A DNA stretch of 64,000 nt from Brevipalpus yothersi (Eukaryota > Arthropoda > Arachnida > Trombidiformes > Tenuipalpidae). The DNA lies in assembly GCA_003956705.1 (NCBI GenBank), contig QZCP01000445.1, forward strand, positions 309,151-373,150, given 5' to 3'. Position 1 is the first letter of the stretch. Every line of letters begins with the position of its first letter. The position numbers and the translations under genes were made by a program. Below, piece after piece: positions 59,387-64,000 of this stretch. Below the pieces are notes generated by a model that ran no database searches, was not told the DNA's origin, and saw only the letters and a list, made by a program, of their open reading frames with translations.

Positions 59387-60803
59387 CCCCCGCTAAGTTG
59401 TGTATTTCTTTTTTAGAAAGATTTCAAAAGCAAAGTGAAGATAAAGCAATTTAAACAGGCTGTCAAAAATTTTTGTAAGTGGTTAAACAAATGGTTGAAC
59501 AAGTGGCTGATGAGATATATGTACATGTATTCATTTGTATGATTAAGAGCGAGTGTCTGAAGAGTGGCCGAAAGTGAAATTCCAGTCATTCTTTGACTGC
59601 CTAAAAGTTTCATACCAGTTGCGTGCCAGTCTGCTAGTGAAAACTATTGTGTGACGAAAGAATTGAAACGTTTGGATGACCGATATTTGGAGAAGTGTAA
59701 CTGCTTCCGGTATTTAAAAGTAATTCTAGCTAATCAATATTTCACCGATACTTCAAAATTATTACAATTATTTGGCATATTTTAAGCTGAATTGAGGTAA
59801 TTTTTACTGGTTATTTTTGCGTGCTGAACTCAAAATTTTCCACTCTTCTGTCTCGGCATGAGAGAGTTCAGATTGAATGAAATTATGAACAGATGAAATT
59901 ATTGAGATACGTTTGAATGGAGTTATAATATTTTCCCTTCAATTCTGAATGCTTTGTGTAATGGTTATCTTGCTTCTTCCTTCAAATAGTGATAATAAAA
60001 TTCCACAATCATTAAGACCAAGGTCTCTCCCGACACATATATAAATATGTCAACGTGAAGATGATTTTGAAGAAAATTTCATCGTTTAAAGGGAACAAAA
60101 CTGATAATCAATTGTTGAACATTGTTCGGGATCAATAATTGTTCAATAAATTTTTATTTTCATCAATTAGTGCCATTATCTGACACCCATCTTTTTTTCA
60201 ATATCGATTGATTCATGATCCTTCGATGAGTTCCTTACATCATAATAAAGTTATAACTAAATGATCTTCACCGCGATCCTTGAAGCTACCTTCCAATGAA
60301 AACATCGTTTACCCCAGGGCATTTATTCAATCAAATCTTGATCAACAGAACAAAATATAAATTCAGGAAATAAAAATCAAATCAAATAGTTTGAGAAAGA
60401 GAGAGAAAAGAGTGAGTATTCAAGGTGATACTGGGTCCATCCTATGACCAACATTCTATGTTCTCAAATGAGGACATCTTTATATTAATATATGCACAAA
60501 ATTAATTGACCTCTTATCATCATGAAATAGAAAGTCACAATTGATTGTCATTTATGGGAAACGCTTGATGAATATTTGTCAACCATGATCAACACTTTGA
60601 CCTAACTGAATCTTGACCATCGAATATATTTCGCATCGAGATCATTACAATAGTATATTCATCTTTGATACACTAGAATTGATCTAGATTATACGATTCG
60701 ATTAGGAAATTTTCACCAGTTTCTAGCTTAACAATCCACATTATCATGATGTAATCTAAATATTATTGAGGTCATCTCCCATAATTATCGACCCACCTAA
60801 AGG
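58523..60803. other. Region between the trachealess-like 3' end and the SDR start
   Basis: Contains the SDR promoter region and the bHLH-PAS 3' flank, with purine/pyrimidine-rich DNA and the CT repeat at 59318-59374. No other gene was recognised. Confidence 0.5.
59318..59374. repeat. CT microsatellite
   Basis: About 57 bases of CT dinucleotides, about 800 bases upstream of the SDR start codon. Confidence 0.95.
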
Positions 60804-63097
60804 TTAATTGTATGCTCCCCATGGATGATGATGGTGGTGATGATGTGGTGGTCCCGCCACAGGATTGGTTGATGTTGCCGGCGGTGCCGGCAAATTGCCA
60901 CCATTCTTATACAAATGAGTGTAATCCTTGAAGTATGCAGAGTATGGATCAACCAGTGGATGATAGTGAGCAGTATGGGGATGTGGGTGGTGTGTATGAT
61001 GATATGGAGGGGGTAATATTTGAGGCTTAACAATTGGCGGTGTCTCACGTATGACACTTATATGGCGAAGAAGATGATTAGATTGGTGATGATGGTGGTG
61101 GGGATGGGGATGTGGATGTGGATGGTGGGGATTGGAAAGATGTGGGGGTGGCGGAGGAGGTGGATGGTGGTGATTAGTGGTGATCGGAGAGGATGAGGAT
61201 GGTGAATGGGATGAAGATGATGAACAAGATGGAGACAGTCCATGTAATGGTCGGGATGATGATGATCCCATCACGGAGGTGGACGATGGTGAGTTAAGAT
61301 CAACCACCGGCGGTGAAGGTGTTCGCCATGGTCGAACTGGACTAGAAGTGAATCGTCTTCGCTTGGCAGAATCATTGTCCTGATTGTGTCCACCAGAGTT
61401 ACCCATGGTTGGTGAATCAGGAGCGTGTTTAAGACTGTGATTATGGCTATGATTGGCAGTGTTACCACCACTGTAATGAGAAGAGGAATATAATCAACTG
61501 AAAATTGATCGTGTAATACACAACAACAACACTTACTTGATATTCATTAAACTATTGCCACCACTGGCACCAGTATTGGATCCATGTCCATGAAGACTGT
61601 TATCCATGGACATGGATGGTGAAGGATTTTCAACATCATGGCTCCGTTGACTGATACTTGGTGGGCCACTCAAATGGGACTGGAGTCCTGGTGAAGCTGG
61701 TGAAGCGCTTATTGGTGTATGCTTGGACATTGATGTGGTAGAAGATGAGGCTGGAGATGCTGAGGGTATCAGATAGGATGAGGAAGATGAAGATGCAACA
61801 TTATTATTGCCGGGCAGTTGACTTGTGTCCATTATCACATTTTCATATTCCAAACCGCTGATTGTTGATGGAAAAAGTGAGAAATTTTATTAGTATTCAA
61901 GAATCTATGAAATAATCGAATCAATCCTATTGCTTAACCAAGTCATAGTATTTTGGGGGAAAAAATAAAAATAAAAAAATACTAGTCCAATCTTGGCAGT
62001 AATATCACTAAAATTTGAAAGTTATTCCAGGGCATTTTACCTTATTATATAATTTACAGTGATTATGCTTTGCTCTTGTTCTTCAACGTTTGGAGTTGAT
62101 GAACTGCTTCCGGCTGCTTTACTTGTTGACGATCCATTATTTCCGCAAATTAAAGTGGCACATGTTTGAATCCATGTGAATCCACCGTTTTTGTTCATAA
62201 TTCTAAAATACCTTGACATCACCTGACCTTTGTGTATTACTGTTTGGAAAATAAATTGAAAAATTTACTGAATAAATTGATTCCACAATAAAAAAATATA
62301 TATACTCACAATCTGAATGACATTTTCTGACTTGAATAGCATCTTGCCCATGAATTAATGAATAAAAACTTCGACCAGTAAGTTCATCACAAGAGTAATC
62401 CAAAAGCTCAGCAATTCTGTGAACCACAAAATTTAAGATAAATTAACACTATTATCATAAAATCAATTGAAAAATTATTTATATAAAAAAAATATAAATA
62501 TAAATTCATACTTTGGCTCACAATGAAGAATTTTAAAATCCAAACCAAGCCTCATCACAAACATATCAGGCTCCAAGCGATGCTCATTTTGTGATGGCTG
62601 AGGAAGGGCAATTGCAACCGCGACCATACCAATCAATTTTGGTGGTCCACCTCCACTATCTGTTTTTTGACGAAAAAAAATTAACCAAAAATTAGTTTAA
62701 CAGTTTTTATTATTTTCAGTTTCATTGTCAACTCACTTCGTGAGCTCATCTCCGGCCTAAGACGTGATATAACGTGGACAACTCGATATCCACTGGATTT
62801 AAAGTGTTGACATCCACGCTTGGTGAGGGTTGATTTCATTCGGATACAAAATTGACGTTCAACAGCTGAACCTGGTCGAAAATTGCCACCAATCGTCCCA
62901 CCACCACAACTGAGTCCACCTCCTCCTCCACCACCCTCTGATTCGGATGTTGCATTTGATCCGACCGATGCTGGTGGCAATGGGGATGAGGCCAAGTGGG
63001 GTGATGATAAGCTCTGAGATATTCCAAGTTGCTCAGCAAGCTCAGCATGATCTTGCTGATGTGTATAGTCAAAAACACTTGAACCGGTCATTTCAAC
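60804..63097 (-). CDS. trh: trachealess/NPAS1/3-like bHLH-PAS transcription factor, 3' part
   Basis: Six exons in frame (62737-63097, 62512-62659, 62310-62416, 62041-62239, 61537-61857, 60804-61470) give 600 aa plus stop. The first starts in phase 0 with VEMTGSSVFDYTHQQDH, inside PAS-A, so the bHLH and first part of PAS-A lie beyond the right edge. A Ser/Gly-rich insert precedes FCIRMKSTLTKRGCQHFKSS. PAS-B follows (MFVMRLGLDFKILHCEPK, IAELLDYSCDELTGRSFYSL, MNKNGGFTWIQTCATL, SIITVNYIISG). The pattern fits trachealess and NPAS1/3 better than single-minded. The C-terminal 220 residues have a basic KRRRF stretch and long His/Pro runs. In insects trh, paired with ARNT/tango, specifies tracheal and salivary-duct fates; its role here is inferred from homology. 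Introns are 66-183 bases. Confidence 0.9.
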
Positions 63098-64000
63098 CTG
63101 AGTTTGTCAGATAATGTCCGGTGGAATGATGAGAAGCCACAATAATGATGGTCATCAAGTCAAAATCGATCGATTGCCATGATCGTCCAGTATGATTTGT
63201 AGCGATTAACAGATTCAATGGATGATGATTGCGAGAGAGGAGAGAGAGAGAAAAAAAATAAGAAAAAGAAAAAAATATAAGTCAATAAATAAAATTCAGA
63301 TTTTGAGTATGTGAATCGATATAGATCATGATTAAAATATGGAGTGCAATGAAATACGATTGCTGAAGATAAGTTATGAATAGAGAGGCTTGGCATAATA
63401 TGGGGACACACAAGATTGTGGCCATTTATTATGTTTGTAATTGAGTAATCAAATCGTATCGGTTCCGACCATAAGGGTATCTGATGTATGCATTCAAGCA
63501 GTAAGCATGATCTTGTTACGGATATAAGAAGATGATAAAGAAAAAGAAAGAAAAAAGAGGATAGAGACTATCGAGCCCAACAGTCATAGTGTTCTTGGAT
63601 GATTCCTTGCAGGTAGGGAATGGAGTATGTGTCTGGAAATCAACAGGGAAGGTGTCGGAAAATAAAAGGGAAGAGCCAAAATTTTCGCATGGAAAATTCA
63701 AACCCAGTGATATTTATCGGATAAGGAGGATGAAGAGAGAAAGATGAACAGGGAGGCTAAAATCGATCACCATGGATGGTGAGCCCTCAAGACATCTCTC
63801 TCTCTCTCTCTCTCTCTCTCTAAATTTGATCAAATTTGAACATCATTCATGATATGTCATGAAATTGAATTCAACCTCCTAAAATCCGTTCTATTTTCAC
63901 TGCCATCTCTTATACACCAAGAGAGAGAGAGAGAGAGTAAGAGAGAGGATCAGAAAAAGTAAAGTAAAAATGAGATTCCATTCAACTCTCTTTCGATATT
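63098..64000. other. Intron of the trachealess-like gene, to the window edge
   Basis: Begins with the acceptor (GACAAACTCAG on the minus strand). It contains a CT repeat at 63795-63821 and a GA repeat at 63921-63937. I saw no further exon, so the bHLH exons should lie to the right of the window. Confidence 0.6.
63795..63821. repeat. CT microsatellite
   Basis: About 27 bases of TC dinucleotides in the intron, with an opposite-strand partner (GA) at 63921-63937. Confidence 0.93.

Noticed and set aside
60797..61471. His/Ile-rich and Asp/Glu-rich alternative frames over the trachealess-like last exon
   Set aside because: They are shadow frames of the His/Pro-rich coding sequence, which continues in frame from the PAS-B exons.
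1..64000. tRNA, rRNA, CRISPR or bacterial operon features
   Set aside because: None was found; the sequence is plainly eukaryotic with spliced genes.

Overview
This is eukaryotic, AT-rich DNA with multi-exon genes, GT-AG introns, many of them under 150 bases, and no prokaryotic features. A mitochondrial-clan P450 resembling the ecdysteroid enzyme shadow/CYP315A1 and a trachealess/NPAS1/3-type bHLH-PAS gene point to an arthropod. The compact genes and the expanded Piwi family would suit a chelicerate such as an acariform mite, but that is an inference and the species cannot be read from the sequence.

The left 38 kb is a tandem Piwi-family array on the minus strand: eight units, here called A to H from left to right. 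Six are full-length (B, C, D, F, G, H; 794 to 808 aa), and all six share three introns at identical positions and phases. A runs off the left edge, has lost the PAZ region and has a broken frame. E is a truncated copy of D. The slicer tetrad D-E-D-H is intact in D, G and H, reads D-E-D-K in F, D-E-A-Q in C and D-K-A-Q in B, and begins D-Q in A.

Two plus-strand genes interrupt the array. Between B and C lies an RNase H1-like protein in which all four catalytic acidic residues are replaced. Between C and D lies an SLC41/MgtE-type magnesium transporter. A 780-bp internally deleted Tc1-like transposon lies between A and B. A possible terminal exon of an unknown minus-strand gene lies between E and F.

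The right part holds ordinary genes. SBDS (ribosome maturation, plus strand) is divergent from Piwi H. A possible small secreted-peptide gene follows at 42.2 kb. The eight-exon CYP315A1-like P450 spans 46.6 to 55.8 kb on the plus strand. A single-exon SDR16C-type dehydrogenase is on the minus strand, and the 3' part of a trachealess-like gene (minus strand) runs off the right edge.

Long GA/CT microsatellites are scattered through intergenic DNA and introns and create many spurious Ser/Leu or Glu/Arg reading frames. The most interesting material is the Piwi array, with its graded loss of slicer residues, together with the catalytically empty RNase H-like gene embedded in it. All intron boundaries were placed by eye from reading frame, splice consensus and paralogue comparison.
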